DNA of 64,000 nt from the NCBI GenBank assembly GCA_900318815.1, contig ONMA01000012.1, forward strand, positions 55,088-119,087, in the 5' to 3' direction. Under the pieces are notes generated by a model. The model was not told the origin of the DNA, did no database searches, and saw only the letters and a list, made by a program, of their open reading frames with translations. Of the stretch, positions 41,815 to 50,715 are shown one piece after another (position 1 is the first letter of the stretch; each line of letters starts with the position of its first letter). Made by a program: the position numbers and the translations under genes. Source of the stretch: an uncultured Prevotellaceae bacterium. Its GTDB lineage: Bacteria > Bacteroidota > Bacteroidia > Bacteroidales > Bacteroidaceae.

Positions 41815-42090
41815 ATGAAAAGATACGAAACGGTGCCAGAAGAAATGAGCTTTTCTGTTGGCAAAAGGGTGAAAGATGTCCTTAAGCAAAAGCATCTGAC
41901 GGTCTCTTGGCTGGCCGAACAGGTACCGTGCGACAGGTCGAACATCTACAACATATTTCGCAAGAACGACATCAGTACCGCTTTGTTGCGACGTTTCTGT
42001 GAGGTGCTGGAGTATAATTTCTTTAAGGAACTATCTGATACTGTGGAAGTTGGGATTAATAAAAACCTCCTGCAGGGGGGGGGGCTGTAA
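41815..42090 (+). CDS. Small XRE-type helix-turn-helix regulator with a G10 tract at its 3' end
   Basis: 91 residues. The helix-turn-helix is at about 27-52 (VSWLAEQVPCDRSNIYNIFR), followed by DISTALLRRFCEVLEYNFFKEL. The C-terminus NKNLLQGGGL is encoded by CTGCAG followed by ten G and CTGTAA (42075-42084). Slippage in the G tract would change the last residues and the stop. It sits head to head with the GH28 gene, so it may regulate it, but this is only positional. Confidence 0.8.
   Translation: MKRYETVPEEMSFSVGKRVKDVLKQKHLTVSWLAEQVPCDRSNIYNIFRKNDISTALLRRFCEVLEYNFFKELSDTVEVGINKNLLQGGGL
42075..42084 (+). repeat. G10 homopolymer at the end of the HTH gene
   Basis: Ten consecutive G, four codons or fewer from the stop. 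Tracts of this length are prone to slippage. Confidence 0.9.
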
Positions 42091-42107
42091 AGAAATCGGA
42101 AATGCAG

Positions 42108-42596
42108 TCAGTCAAAATGCCTACATTCCGACTTGCTGATGAGGTCTTGATATTTTTCATCGTCGGCTCCTTTCAGTACCTGACGTAAGGGTATCATCAC
42201 AAAGTCGCGCTGAGTCATCAGCGGATGGGGGATGACGAGACGGGGTTCGTGCATCACTAAGCAATCATACAGTAATATATCTATATCTATCGGCCGGTCC
42301 TTGAAGACCGGCTTTTCTTTTTCGCTCCTGTCGGTGGCATGTGCCGCGCTCTTGCCCAGCCTGCGCTCAATGAGCTGTGCGGCATCGAGCACCGCTATTG
42401 GCTCCAGCGTCGTGTGGCATCGGACCACCGCATTGAGGAACTTGTTTTCCGACGCATAGCCCCAAGGCTCGGTCTCTATAAAGGCCGACCGGGCCGTAAT
42501 AGGTCCGATCAGCCTTTCTATCTCTTCGCAGGCTCTGCAGAGCAGCGACTCACGCTCGCCCATGTTTGAACCCAGTCCTAAGAACACCTCGTGCAT
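42108..42596 (-). CDS. folK: 2-amino-4-hydroxy-6-hydroxymethyldihydropteridine pyrophosphokinase
   Basis: 162 residues. HPPK motifs are FLGLGSNMGERE, ETEPWGYASENKFLNAVV and FKDRPIDIDILLYD (R..DIDIL, metal/ATP site), then LVIPHPLMTQRDFVMIPL. It makes the pyrophosphorylated pterin for folate synthesis. It is the last gene of the ftsX-...-queA-folK operon (10 bp after queA). Confidence 0.95.
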   Translation of the reverse strand: MHEVFLGLGSNMGERESLLCRACEEIERLIGPITARSAFIETEPWGYASENKFLNAVVRCHTTLEPIAVLDAAQLIERRLGKSAAHATDRSEKEKPVFKDRPIDIDILLYDCLVMHEPRLVIPHPLMTQRDFVMIPLRQVLKGADDEKYQDLISKSECRHFD

Positions 42597-42606
42597 AGAA
42601 CAATGG

Positions 42607-43749
42607 TCAGTCGTCCATCAGCAGCAGGGCATCGCCGTAGCATCCGAACATGTACTTATGCTTCAACGCCAGCTTGTAGGCATCGCAAACCAGGTCGTAG
42701 CCGCCGAAAGCCGCCGTGGCCATCATCATGGTGGACTCGGGATGGTAGAAGTTGGTGATGAGCGTATTGGCCATGCCGAACTCGTAGGGGGGGAAGATGA
42801 ACTTATTGGTCCAGCCTTCAAACTCCTTCAGCAGTCCGTCGGTGCCAGCGGCAGTCTCGGTGGCACGGGCCGTGCTGATACCCACGGCGCAGATGCGGTG
42901 CCCGGCGCGTTTGGCATCGTTCACTATCTTGCAGGCCTCGGCTGTGACAAACATTTGCTCGGAGTTCATCTTGTGCTTGGTCAGGTCTTCCACCTCAATC
43001 GGGTCGAAGGAACCCAGTCCGCAATGAACCGTGACGTAGGCAAAGCCATAGCCGCGTATCTCCATCATCTTCATCAGCTGCTTGCTGAAGTGCAGACCCG
43101 TTGACGGGGCAGTGACGGCTCCCTCGTTCTTGGCATAGATGGTCTGGAAGTTCTCCATGTCGTCGGCCTCGGCGGGGCGGCGGTCCACGATATAGCGGGG
43201 CAACGGAGCCTGGCCCAGGTCGAACAGCTCGCGCTTGAACTCATCGTGAGGGCAGTCGTAGAGGAATCGCAGCGTGCGACCGCGGCTCGTGGTGTTGTCA
43301 ATCACCTCGGCCACCATTGGCCCGTCGTCGTCGAAGAACAGCTTGTTGCCGATGCGTATCTTGCGGGCCGGCTCCACCAGCACGTCCCAGAGACGCAGCT
43401 CCTCGTTCAGCTCGCGCAGCAGGAACACCTCAATCTTCGCGTCGGTCTTCTCCTTCGTGCCGTACAGACGGGCGGGGAACACCTGCGTGTCGTTGAAGAT
43501 GAAGGTGTCGCCCTCGTCGAAGTAGTCGCAGATGTCGCGGAAGGTCATGTACTGATCCGTGTCGGCTCCCGTCTCGTCCTTCTTGAAGAGGTCTATCCTA
43601 TTGCTTTTCCTGTGGACGACCATGAGCCTGCACTGGTCTCTGCTGTAAACACGCTCTATGGTGCCGTCTTCGTTCTCGAAGACGCGGTGTGGCGGATAGA
43701 GTGCCACCAGCTCCTCGGGGAGTTTGAATTTAAATTGTGACAGTTTCAT
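42607..43749 (-). CDS. queA: S-adenosylmethionine:tRNA ribosyltransferase-isomerase
   Basis: 380 residues, somewhat longer than typical QueA (about 350). Motifs: KLPEELVALYPPHRVF, FIFNDTQVFPARLYGTKE, KIEVFLLREL, AVTAPSTGLHFSKQLM, VTVHCGLGSFDPI and FKF-like C-terminal YNLVCDAYKLALKHKY-type residues. It forms epoxyqueuosine at the tRNA wobble base. The start overlaps truB by 4 bp. Confidence 0.95.
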   Translation of the reverse strand: MKLSQFKFKLPEELVALYPPHRVFENEDGTIERVYSRDQCRLMVVHRKSNRIDLFKKDETGADTDQYMTFRDICDYFDEGDTFIFNDTQVFPARLYGTKEKTDAKIEVFLLRELNEELRLWDVLVEPARKIRIGNKLFFDDDGPMVAEVIDNTTSRGRTLRFLYDCPHDEFKRELFDLGQAPLPRYIVDRRPAEADDMENFQTIYAKNEGAVTAPSTGLHFSKQLMKMMEIRGYGFAYVTVHCGLGSFDPIEVEDLTKHKMNSEQMFVTAEACKIVNDAKRAGHRICAVGISTARATETAAGTDGLLKEFEGWTNKFIFPPYEFGMANTLITNFYHPESTMMMATAAFGGYDLVCDAYKLALKHKYMFGCYGDALLLMDD

Positions 43750-44468
43750 ATCTCATTAATGCTTTTCTCAATCCATTCGGGAAGGTTGTCGAACGTCAGG
43801 CAGTCTTCTATCCTCACCTTGCCCACCCTTGTTCGGCAAAGAGCCGTGAGGAAGGCACCGCTGCCAAGTGCCTTGCCGATGTCGCGGGCCAGCGAGCGAA
43901 TGTAGGTTCCTTTTCCGCAATCCACGCGGATGCTCATCTGCATCAGCGCGGGATTGAAGTCGGTCAGTTCAATCTTTTCTATGTGGATGGGCTTGGCCCT
44001 CAGTTCCACCTCGCAGCCCTGCCGGGCCAGCTTGTAGGCACGGTCGCCGTCGACCATCACCGCCGAGTAGAGTGGGGGCACCTGCATCTGGTCGCCCTCG
44101 AACTGCTTCAGCGTCTGCTCGATGAGTTCGCGGGTAATATGCTTCGTGGGATAGGTCATGTCGACGGTGTGCTCGCGGTCGAACGAGGGGGTCGTGGCTC
44201 CCAACTGTAGCGTTGCCGTGTATTCCTTCGACTCTGCCTGCAGCTCCTCGATGCGCTTGGTGGCCTTGCCCGTACACAGTATCAGCACGCCCGTGGCCAG
44301 GGGGTCGAGCGTCCCTGCATGCCCCGTCTTTATCCGCTTCACCTTCAGCCGCCGCGAGAGTACGTGCCTCACGTGGGCCAGGGCTCCGAACGACGACATG
44401 CGGTAGGGCTTGTTGATATAGATGAATGCTCCTTCCTGAAAGTTCATATCCCGTGCTTGCTTGGCCAC
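43746..44468 (-). CDS. truB: tRNA pseudouridine(55) synthase
   Basis: 240 residues. The catalytic motif is IKTGHAGTLDPLATGVLI (Asp), preceded by INKPYRMSSFGAL. YTATLQLGATTPSFD, PLYSAVMVDGDRAYKLAR and VDCGKGTYIRSLARDIG follow. It isomerises U55 in the T-loop. It lies 4 bp downstream of uppP. Confidence 0.96.
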   Translation of the reverse strand: MAKQARDMNFQEGAFIYINKPYRMSSFGALAHVRHVLSRRLKVKRIKTGHAGTLDPLATGVLILCTGKATKRIEELQAESKEYTATLQLGATTPSFDREHTVDMTYPTKHITRELIEQTLKQFEGDQMQVPPLYSAVMVDGDRAYKLARQGCEVELRAKPIHIEKIELTDFNPALMQMSIRVDCGKGTYIRSLARDIGKALGSGAFLTALCRTRVGKVRIEDCLTFDNLPEWIEKSINEI

Positions 44469-44472
44469 CGTT

Positions 44473-45273
44473 TTACTGAAGTCCCCAGACCAGCGTCACT
44501 GCTCCTGCCATGGCGCAATAGATGCCGAAATAGAGCAGCTTGCCCCGCTTCACAATGTCGATCATCCACTTGCAGGCGAAGCATCCGCTGACGAATGCTG
44601 CCACGAAACCTACCACCAGGGGCAGGGTCTCGATGTTTCCCATCATGCTCTCGCCCTTGGCCACCTTCATCAAGTCGAGGAAGGCTTCGCCCAAGATGGG
44701 CGGGATGACCATGAGGAAGGAGAACTGGGCCAGTTTCTCTTTCTTGTTGCCTAACAACAGACCCGTAGCTATCGTAGAACCGGAGCGGGAAAGGCCGGGA
44801 AGTACGGCGCAGGCCTGCGCAATGCCGATGATGAAGGCATCCTTCATGGAGAGGTGCTCCTTCTGGCGGGGCTTGGCGTAGTAGGAGAATACCAGCAACG
44901 ATGACGTAATCAGCAGGCACACGCCCACGATGACCAGTCCGCTGCCAAAGACTTCCTCTACCTGTTCTTTGAAGAGGAGTCCCACAAAGCCTACGGGTAT
45001 CATCGACACCAGGATGTTAATCACATAGCGCATCTCCTCGTTCATCTCCCACTTGAAGACGCCCGTGAGCAACCAGAGTATCTCGCGCCAAAGGATGACC
45101 AGCGTGGCCATTACGGTGGCCACGTGTACTGCTACGGTGAATGCCAGGTTGTCGGCACCGTCGTTCATTCCAAACAAAGCCTGCCCGATGGCCAGATGGC
45201 CGCTGCTGCTCACGGGCAGATATTCCGTGAGACCCTGTATGATGCCCAGGATCAAGGCTTGTATCCAATCCAT
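44473..45273 (-). CDS. uppP: Undecaprenyl-diphosphatase
   Basis: 266 residues, all-helical membrane protein. BacA/UppP motifs: [20 protein letters not shown] (E, S/G-rich active loop) and the second loop [20 protein letters not shown]. It recycles the carrier lipid undecaprenyl diphosphate for cell-wall synthesis and affects bacitracin resistance. It is the third gene of the operon. Confidence 0.96.
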   Translation of the reverse strand: MDWIQALILGIIQGLTEYLPVSSSGHLAIGQALFGMNDGADNLAFTVAVHVATVMATLVILWREILWLLTGVFKWEMNEEMRYVINILVSMIPVGFVGLLFKEQVEEVFGSGLVIVGVCLLITSSLLVFSYYAKPRQKEHLSMKDAFIIGIAQACAVLPGLSRSGSTIATGLLLGNKKEKLAQFSFLMVIPPILGEAFLDLMKVAKGESMMGNIETLPLVVGFVAAFVSGCFACKWMIDIVKRGKLLYFGIYCAMAGAVTLVWGLQ

Positions 45274-45304
45274 TTCTTCTTGTTTTTTCTTTAATTATCA
45301 GTTG

Positions 45305-45550
45305 TCATTCCTCAATGGCCGGTTTGTCATTGCCCGGCTTGCGAACCACGGCATAGACCATTGACACGAAGCCCAGCAGGCACACCACGGGAGCCACCTT
45401 GATGCGGCGGACGCTGAAGATGTCGGGCTGGTAGGCTTCGGTCGTGGAGCCACTGCCACCCATTAAAACGAACCCGATGATGACCACGAGCATGCTCACG
45501 GCCAGCAGGATGAAGTTCATCCGTCCAAAAGCTAAATTTCTCTTATCCAT
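45305..45550 (-). CDS. DUF3098 small membrane protein
   Basis: 81 residues from MDKRNLAFGRMNFILL. Two helices (about 12-33 and 52-71) are joined by a short periplasmic loop with FSVRRIKVAPVV. It is a conserved Bacteroidota partner between ftsX and uppP; the molecular role is unknown. The upstream ATG (four codons) is less likely. Confidence 0.88.
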   Translation of the reverse strand: MDKRNLAFGRMNFILLAVSMLVVIIGFVLMGGSGSTTEAYQPDIFSVRRIKVAPVVCLLGFVSMVYAVVRKPGNDKPAIEE

Positions 45551-45565
45551 ATTTATTCTCAATTA

Positions 45566-46447
45566 TCAGATTTTACATACTTCCTCGGCTGTCATTCTCA
45601 GGAACTTGTTCAGCGACAGCAACGTGCAGAGCAGCATCATCAGGAATCCGAAGACCACCACGGCCACTCCCGTAATAATCAGTTCGTTGCGTCCTATCAC
45701 CTCCTCCACGCCGGGCTGATACTGGTAGAGCCACCAGACGATGCCTCCCAGCACGCAGCAGGCCAGCAGCGACGACACCACTCCGATGGTGAGGGCCTGC
45801 TTCAGGAATGGCTTCCTGATGAATCCCCACTTGGCTCCCACCAATTTCATGGTGTGAATGGCGAAGCGCCGGGAGTACATGTTCAGCTTCACGGAGTTGG
45901 CAATGAGTACATAGCTGATGATGATGAGCAGCACGGCCAGACCCAGCAGCACAATCAATGTCCGCTGTAGGTTGCGGTTCACGCTGTTGGTCAGGTCCTC
46001 CTGATAGGCTACGTCGCTCACCAGCGACTTGTGGCTGCGCAGTACCTTGGCAATGAGCCGTAGCGAGTCGCTATTAGCATAGTCGGCGTGTACCCGCATC
46101 TCAATCGTTGCCACAAAGGGGTTCATGCCCAGAAACTCCGACGGGTCGCTGCCCATCGCGGCGGTCTGCTCCTCGAGCGCGGCCTCCTTGCTGATGAAGT
46201 TTACCTGACGGGCATAGCAACGCTTCTCCAACTGCTTGCTGAATGCCAGGCCTTCCTTTGCCGATACGCTGTCGTCCAGAACGATGGTCACCATGAGGTT
46301 CTCTTTCACGTAGTCGGAGAGGTTGTGGGCAGTAAATGAAGACAGTACTACCAGTCCTAAAAGCAGTAGTACCATCGTCGTGCTAATACATAATGTAACG
46401 ACCTGCATGCCACTGTGGCGCGAGGTCTTTTTTTGTTTTTTTCTCAT
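45566..46447 (-). CDS. ftsX: Cell-division permease FtsX
   Basis: 293 residues. Helix 1 (about 21-42) is followed by an extracytoplasmic domain (45-165), then three C-terminal helices with an FtsX permease fold (LLGLAVLLIIISYVLIANSVKLN, AIHTMKLVGAKWGFIRKPFL). FtsX works with the ATPase FtsE to activate cell-wall hydrolases at the septum. ftsE is not adjacent. First gene of the operon. ATG 46459 is an alternative start. Confidence 0.92.
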   Translation of the reverse strand: MRKKQKKTSRHSGMQVVTLCISTTMVLLLLGLVVLSSFTAHNLSDYVKENLMVTIVLDDSVSAKEGLAFSKQLEKRCYARQVNFISKEAALEEQTAAMGSDPSEFLGMNPFVATIEMRVHADYANSDSLRLIAKVLRSHKSLVSDVAYQEDLTNSVNRNLQRTLIVLLGLAVLLIIISYVLIANSVKLNMYSRRFAIHTMKLVGAKWGFIRKPFLKQALTIGVVSSLLACCVLGGIVWWLYQYQPGVEEVIGRNELIITGVAVVVFGFLMMLLCTLLSLNKFLRMTAEEVCKI

Positions 46448-46477
46448 GCAATAGTGCATTTTAAGCCAAAATCGCTG

Positions 46478-46485
46478 CAAAGTTA
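46478..46485 (-). promoter_or_regulatory. -7 box of the ftsX operon
   Basis: TAACTTTG on the minus strand, 31 bp before the ftsX start. Confidence 0.6.
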
Positions 46486-46622
46486 CTCTTTTTCCTGAAA
46501 CTGACAAAACCTTTTAACCTTTCCTAACGTTTCTATAACTGCATGGTTTGGAAAAAAATGTTCATCGGTTGTTTCCCCTCTAAATTTCCCTTGTTTTTCT
46601 TTGTTGATTTCGAAATTCTTTG

Positions 46623-46630
46623 TAATTTTG
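46623..46630 (+). promoter_or_regulatory. -7 box of the second Rpn-type gene
   Basis: TAATTTTG on the plus strand, 52 bp before ATG 46682. Confidence 0.55.
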
Positions 46631-46681
46631 CATGGTGCATTTCGTGTACGTACATTTTTTTTGTTCATTGATGATTAAGAT

Positions 46682-47572
46682 ATGATAGGAAAATACTTGG
46701 ACCCGAAGGCCGACTTGACCTTCAAGCTGATATTCGAGCATGAGGATTTACTAATAAGCCTTCTCAACGCGCTGCTGCCACTCGACGAGGGGAAGCAGAT
46801 AGAGCATCTGGAATACCTGCCAGCCGAACTGGTGCCTGAGAATCCCGGAAAAAAGAATAGCGTAGTGGATGTACGCTGCCATGAGACGGGTGGCAGGGAG
46901 TTCATCGTGGAGATGCAACTGAACTGGAACAACGAGTTCCGCCAGCGCGTCATCCTCAATGCTGCCAAGGCTGTGGTGAAGCAATTGGAGGCCGGCGAGA
47001 AGTACAAGTTGATACAGCCCGTCTACTCGCTGAACCTTATTAACGACACGGGCTTCGATTCTGACCCCGACGAGTTCTACCATGACTATGCCATCGTAGA
47101 CGTGGCACATACCGACCGTCGTATTGAGGGCCTTCGCTTCATATTCATAGAACTGCCAAAATTTAAGCCAAAGAGCATTGCACAAAGGAAGATGGCCGTG
47201 TTGTGGCTACGTTTCCTCACGGAAATCAACACCAAGACGGAGGAGGCTCCCGCCGAGCTGTTGGAGAACCCCGACACGGCCAAGGCCCTGAAGATACTTG
47301 AGAGGTCTGCCTATACAGAGGGCCAGCTCATTGCCTACGACCGTTTCTGGGATGCCGTCTACCGAGAGCGCGTGTTCTATGATGACGGTTTCATCAAGGG
47401 CAAGATCGAGGGTCGTGATGAGGGCCTTGCTGAGGGTCGTGCTGAGGGTCGTGCTGAGGGCATAAAGGAAGCTAATCGGGAGAATGCCCGCCGCATGAAG
47501 GCCGACGGCATGCCGGCAGAGCTGATAGCCAAGTACACAGGACTTACTGTTGAGGCCGTCAATAGCCTGTAA
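46682..47572 (+). CDS. Rpn/PD-(D/E)XK nuclease-family putative transposase
   Basis: 296 residues. The N-terminus MIGKYLDPKADLTFKLIFEH (Asp near the catalytic start), NSVVDVRCHETGGREFIVEMQ (D...ExQ) and FRQRVILNAAKAV match the PD-(D/E)XK transposase / Rpn group. Near the C-terminus is a charged repeat GRDEGLAEGRAEGRAEG, encoded by 12-bp units, then GMPAELIAKYTGLTVEAVNSL, like the other Rpn gene at 25.5 kb. Many Bacteroidales genomes carry several. The biological role here is unknown. Confidence 0.85.
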   Translation: MIGKYLDPKADLTFKLIFEHEDLLISLLNALLPLDEGKQIEHLEYLPAELVPENPGKKNSVVDVRCHETGGREFIVEMQLNWNNEFRQRVILNAAKAVVKQLEAGEKYKLIQPVYSLNLINDTGFDSDPDEFYHDYAIVDVAHTDRRIEGLRFIFIELPKFKPKSIAQRKMAVLWLRFLTEINTKTEEAPAELLENPDTAKALKILERSAYTEGQLIAYDRFWDAVYRERVFYDDGFIKGKIEGRDEGLAEGRAEGRAEGIKEANRENARRMKADGMPAELIAKYTGLTVEAVNSL

Positions 47573-47691
47573 GTTCAGTTGCGAAGCGGATAGACCGATA
47601 AAAGACTCGAAAAAAAAGGCAATAAGACAGTTTCTGAATGATAATGAAGCATATTTTTGGCAAAGATACGAAAAGTTTCCCTTTTTATTTG

Positions 47692-47699
47692 TACCTTTG
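47692..47699 (+). promoter_or_regulatory. -7 box of the bipA promoter
   Basis: TACCTTTG, 25 bp before ATG 47724. It supports that start over the long upstream frame. Confidence 0.65.
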
Positions 47700-47723
47700 C
47701 AGTCGATTTTAAGGACACATCAA

Positions 47724-49604
47724 ATGCAAGACATCAGAAACATCGCAATCATTGCGCACGTGGACCACGGCAAGACGACACTCGTGGACAAAATGATGCT
47801 GGCAGGCAAGCTGTTCCGCGACGGGCAGAACCTGAGCAATCAGGTTCTCGATGCCAACGACCTGGAACGCGAACGCGGCATTACCATTCTTTCCAAGAAC
47901 GTTTCCATCAACTGGAAAGGCACTAAGATCAATATCATAGATACCCCGGGACACTCAGACTTCGGCGGCGAGGTGGAGCGTGTGCTCAACATGGCCGATG
48001 GCTGCCTGCTGCTGGTCGACGCCTTCGAAGGCCCCATGCCGCAGACACGCTTCGTGCTACAGAAGGCATTGCAGATAGGGTTGAAACCCATCGTCGTAGT
48101 CAACAAGGTGGACAAGCCCAACTGCCGACCCGAGGAGGTCTACGAGATGGTGTTCGACCTGATGTTCTCACTCAACGCTACCGAAGACCAGCTGGACTTC
48201 CCCGTGGTCTACGGCTCGGCCAAGAACGGCTGGATGGGCGAGGACTACAACACGCCCACCGGCGACATCACCTATCTGCTTGACAAGATTGTCGAGGTGA
48301 TTCCCGCCCCGACGCAACTTGAGGGCACGCCCCAGATGCTTATCACCTCGCTCGACTACAGCTCGTACACAGGTCGCATCGCCGTAGGTCGCGTACACCG
48401 GGGCACGCTGAAGGACGGCATGCTGGTGACGCTGTGCCACCGCGACGGCACAACAGAGAAGACGAAGATCAAGGAACTGCACACCTTCGACGGCATGGGC
48501 CACTCACGCACCGGCCAGGTGGAGTGCGGCGACATCTGTGCCGTCATCGGACTGGACAAGTTCGAGATTGGCGACACCATCTGCGACTTGGAGAACCCCG
48601 AGCCGCTGCCCCCGATAGCCATCGACGAGCCGACGATGTCGATGCTCTTCACCATCAACGACTCGCCCTTCTTCGGCAAGGAAGGCAAGTTCGTCACCTC
48701 GCGCCATATCAACGACCGGCTGGAGCGCGAGCTGGAGAAGAACCTGGCCCTGCGCGTAGAGCCTTTCGAGGACTCTACCGATAAGTGGGTGGTCTCGGGC
48801 CGTGGCGTGCTGCACCTGAGCGTGCTCATCGAGACCATGCGCCGCGAGGGCTACGAGCTGCAGGTGGGACAGCCGCAGGTAATATATAAATATGCCCCCC
48901 TTTCTGCCCCCGAGGGGGCTACTATAGACCAATCCCTCCTGACTAACGAAGCCCCCTCGGGGGCCGTAGGGGGGGCCAGATATGAACCCGTCGAGGAGCT
49001 GACCATCAACGTGCCCGAGGAGTTTGCCTCGAAGATGATTGACATGGTGACGCGCCGCAAGGGCGAGATGACCTCGATGGAGAGCCAGGGGGAGCGTGTG
49101 AACATAGAGTTCCAGATGCCCTCGCGCGGCATCATCGGCCTGCGCACCAACGTGCTCACCGCCTCGCAGGGCGAAGCCATCATGGCCCACCGCTTCAAGG
49201 AGTACCAGCCCTACAAGGGCGAGATTGAGCGCCGCGTGAACGGTTCGATGATTGCCTTGGAGACGGGCACCGCCTACGCTTACGCCATTGACAAACTGCA
49301 GGATCGCGGCAAGTTCTTCATCGACCCGGGCGAGGAGGTCTACTTAGGTCAGGTGGTGGGCGAGCATGTACACGACAACGACCTCGTCATCAATGTGTGC
49401 AAGGCCAAGCAGCTTACCAACGTGCGTGCTTCGGGCACCGACGACAAGGCCCGCATCATCCCCAAGACGGTCATGTCCTTAGAAGAGTGCCTTGAGTACA
49501 TCAAGGAGGACGAACTGGTAGAGGTGACACCCAAGTCGATGCGCATGCGCAAGATTATCCTGGATCACGACCAGCGCAAAAAGGCCAACATGTCTCGTAA
49601 ATAA
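47724..49604 (+). CDS. typA: Ribosome-associated GTPase BipA/TypA with a palindromic-element insertion
   Basis: About 626 residues. G1 [15 protein letters not shown]2 [12 protein letters not shown]3 [14 protein letters not shown] and G4 NKVDKP, then the EF-G-like domains and the BipA C-terminal domain ([19 protein letters not shown]). Translation-factor GTPase involved in ribosome assembly under stress. Residues 391-418 (28 residues, 84 nt at 48894-48977) interrupt the otherwise conserved stretch GQPQVIYK ... [14 protein letters not shown]. They come from a palindromic element also present in Fkp. The frame is kept, so the protein is likely functional. Confidence 0.95.
   Translation: MQDIRNIAIIAHVDHGKTTLVDKMMLAGKLFRDGQNLSNQVLDANDLERERGITILSKNVSINWKGTKINIIDTPGHSDFGGEVERVLNMADGCLLLVDAFEGPMPQTRFVLQKALQIGLKPIVVVNKVDKPNCRPEEVYEMVFDLMFSLNATEDQLDFPVVYGSAKNGWMGEDYNTPTGDITYLLDKIVEVIPAPTQLEGTPQMLITSLDYSSYTGRIAVGRVHRGTLKDGMLVTLCHRDGTTEKTKIKELHTFDGMGHSRTGQVECGDICAVIGLDKFEIGDTICDLENPEPLPPIAIDEPTMSMLFTINDSPFFGKEGKFVTSRHINDRLERELEKNLALRVEPFEDSTDKWVVSGRGVLHLSVLIETMRREGYELQVGQPQVIYKYAPLSAPEGATIDQSLLTNEAPSGAVGGARYEPVEELTINVPEEFASKMIDMVTRRKGEMTSMESQGERVNIEFQMPSRGIIGLRTNVLTASQGEAIMAHRFKEYQPYKGEIERRVNGSMIALETGTAYAYAIDKLQDRGKFFIDPGEEVYLGQVVGEHVHDNDLVINVCKAKQLTNVRASGTDDKARIIPKTVMSLEECLEYIKEDELVEVTPKSMRMRKIILDHDQRKKANMSRK
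48894..48977. repeat. GC-rich palindromic element inside bipA (84 nt, 28 codons)
   Basis: It opens GCCCCCCTTTCTGCCCCCGA with GGGGGCTACTATAGA and ends GAAGCCCCCTCGGGGGCCGT plus AGGGGGGGCC, so the ends are mutually complementary. It is read in frame as [12 protein letters not shown] ... [11 protein letters not shown] 90-nt copy in fkp (62241-62330) is read in the same frame. Confidence 0.9.
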
Positions 49605-49673
49605 TGTTAAACAGCGCGACACTCGTGCAGTCTTTTTAGCCGATAAGTATCTTTTATTTATAAAGGTCTTGTC

Positions 49674-50648
49674 ATGAAAAGAATCGCATTTGTCATTTTG
49701 TGGTCGCTGATGTTTTGCACGCTTTGGGCGCAAAACGTCAGCGACCATTTCTATGCCGTCATCCTGAGCGGCGGACGCAGCCGGCTGATGAACCATGAAC
49801 GCTACTGGAACGACTGTGCCTTTCTCTACCGCACCCTGCGGCACGACTGCCACCTGCCCCAGCAGCGCATCATCCTGCTGATGAGCGACGGTGACGACCC
49901 GGCTCCCGACATGCTGCGCTCGGGAGCTATGGGCTTCGCTTCGTCGCCTACCGACCTCGATGGCGATGGACTGCCCGACCTGCATTTAGCCGCCACAAGG
50001 CAGAACCTCATGCAGACGATGACGCAGTTGTGCAATGTGCTATCGACCAGCGACCACCTTTTTATATATGTAGTAGACCATGCCGACACGAATGAGACGG
50101 GCGAGGCCTGCCTTTGGCTATGGAACAACGAACAACTACAGCCCGACGAACTGGCCGCTATGCTCAGTCCGCTGCAGGTATCATCGACGGCCATCGTCCT
50201 GGGCCACTGCCATGCCGGAGCCTTTGTGCCTTGCCTACAGGGTGAAGGGCGCATCGTCGTTACTGCATGTGCTGCCGACGAGTTGTCGTGGGCCTGCCCC
50301 GACCGTCCTTACGACGAGTTTGTCTATCACTGGACTTGCGCCATCGCCCAGCACGACGAGGAGGGCAACCCCGTATTTTCCGACCAGAACGTCGACGGGT
50401 ACATCAGCATGCGGGAAGCCTTCGACTACGCTTGCGTCCACGACAGAAGGCCCGAGACCCCTGGCATCACGGCTCAGCCGCAACGGCTGGCCGAGCGATG
50501 GTCGTTCAGCGGACTCACTGACGTTATTGAGAAGATGACGGTCTCCACGGCTCTCCCCACCGCCTATGACTTGCAGGGTCGTCGCCTGCACTCCCACAAG
50601 CAAGGTCTTTACATTGAGGGAGGCCAGTTAAAACTGAAAAAACGTTAA
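49674..50648 (+). CDS. Secreted C13 (legumain/caspase-fold) cysteine protease with T9SS-type tail
   Basis: 324 residues with a signal peptide (ends TLWAQN). A caspase-like fold with HFYAVILSGG at the first strand, YVVDHADTNETG (probable catalytic His136), STAIVLGHCHAGAF (probable Cys179) and IVVTACAADELSWA. These are the C13/legumain positions. The tail TAYDLQGRRLHS ... GLYIEGGQLK looks like a T9SS signal. It is 67 bp upstream of another secreted protein and close to the sigma-barrel fusion and serpin. The substrate is unknown. Confidence 0.75.
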   Translation: MKRIAFVILWSLMFCTLWAQNVSDHFYAVILSGGRSRLMNHERYWNDCAFLYRTLRHDCHLPQQRIILLMSDGDDPAPDMLRSGAMGFASSPTDLDGDGLPDLHLAATRQNLMQTMTQLCNVLSTSDHLFIYVVDHADTNETGEACLWLWNNEQLQPDELAAMLSPLQVSSTAIVLGHCHAGAFVPCLQGEGRIVVTACAADELSWACPDRPYDEFVYHWTCAIAQHDEEGNPVFSDQNVDGYISMREAFDYACVHDRRPETPGITAQPQRLAERWSFSGLTDVIEKMTVSTALPTAYDLQGRRLHSHKQGLYIEGGQLKLKKR

Positions 50649-50715
50649 GCCCGTGCAGTCATTTGCCACATTCTGCATCTATAGGGAAACAACATCTAAA
50701 ATAAATGTCACCGTT

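Noticed and set aside
42290-42315. GCCGGTC...GACCGGC hairpin inside folK
   Set aside because: It lies inside the conserved FKDRPIDIDIL coding region and has no T-run, so it is probably chance coding sequence.
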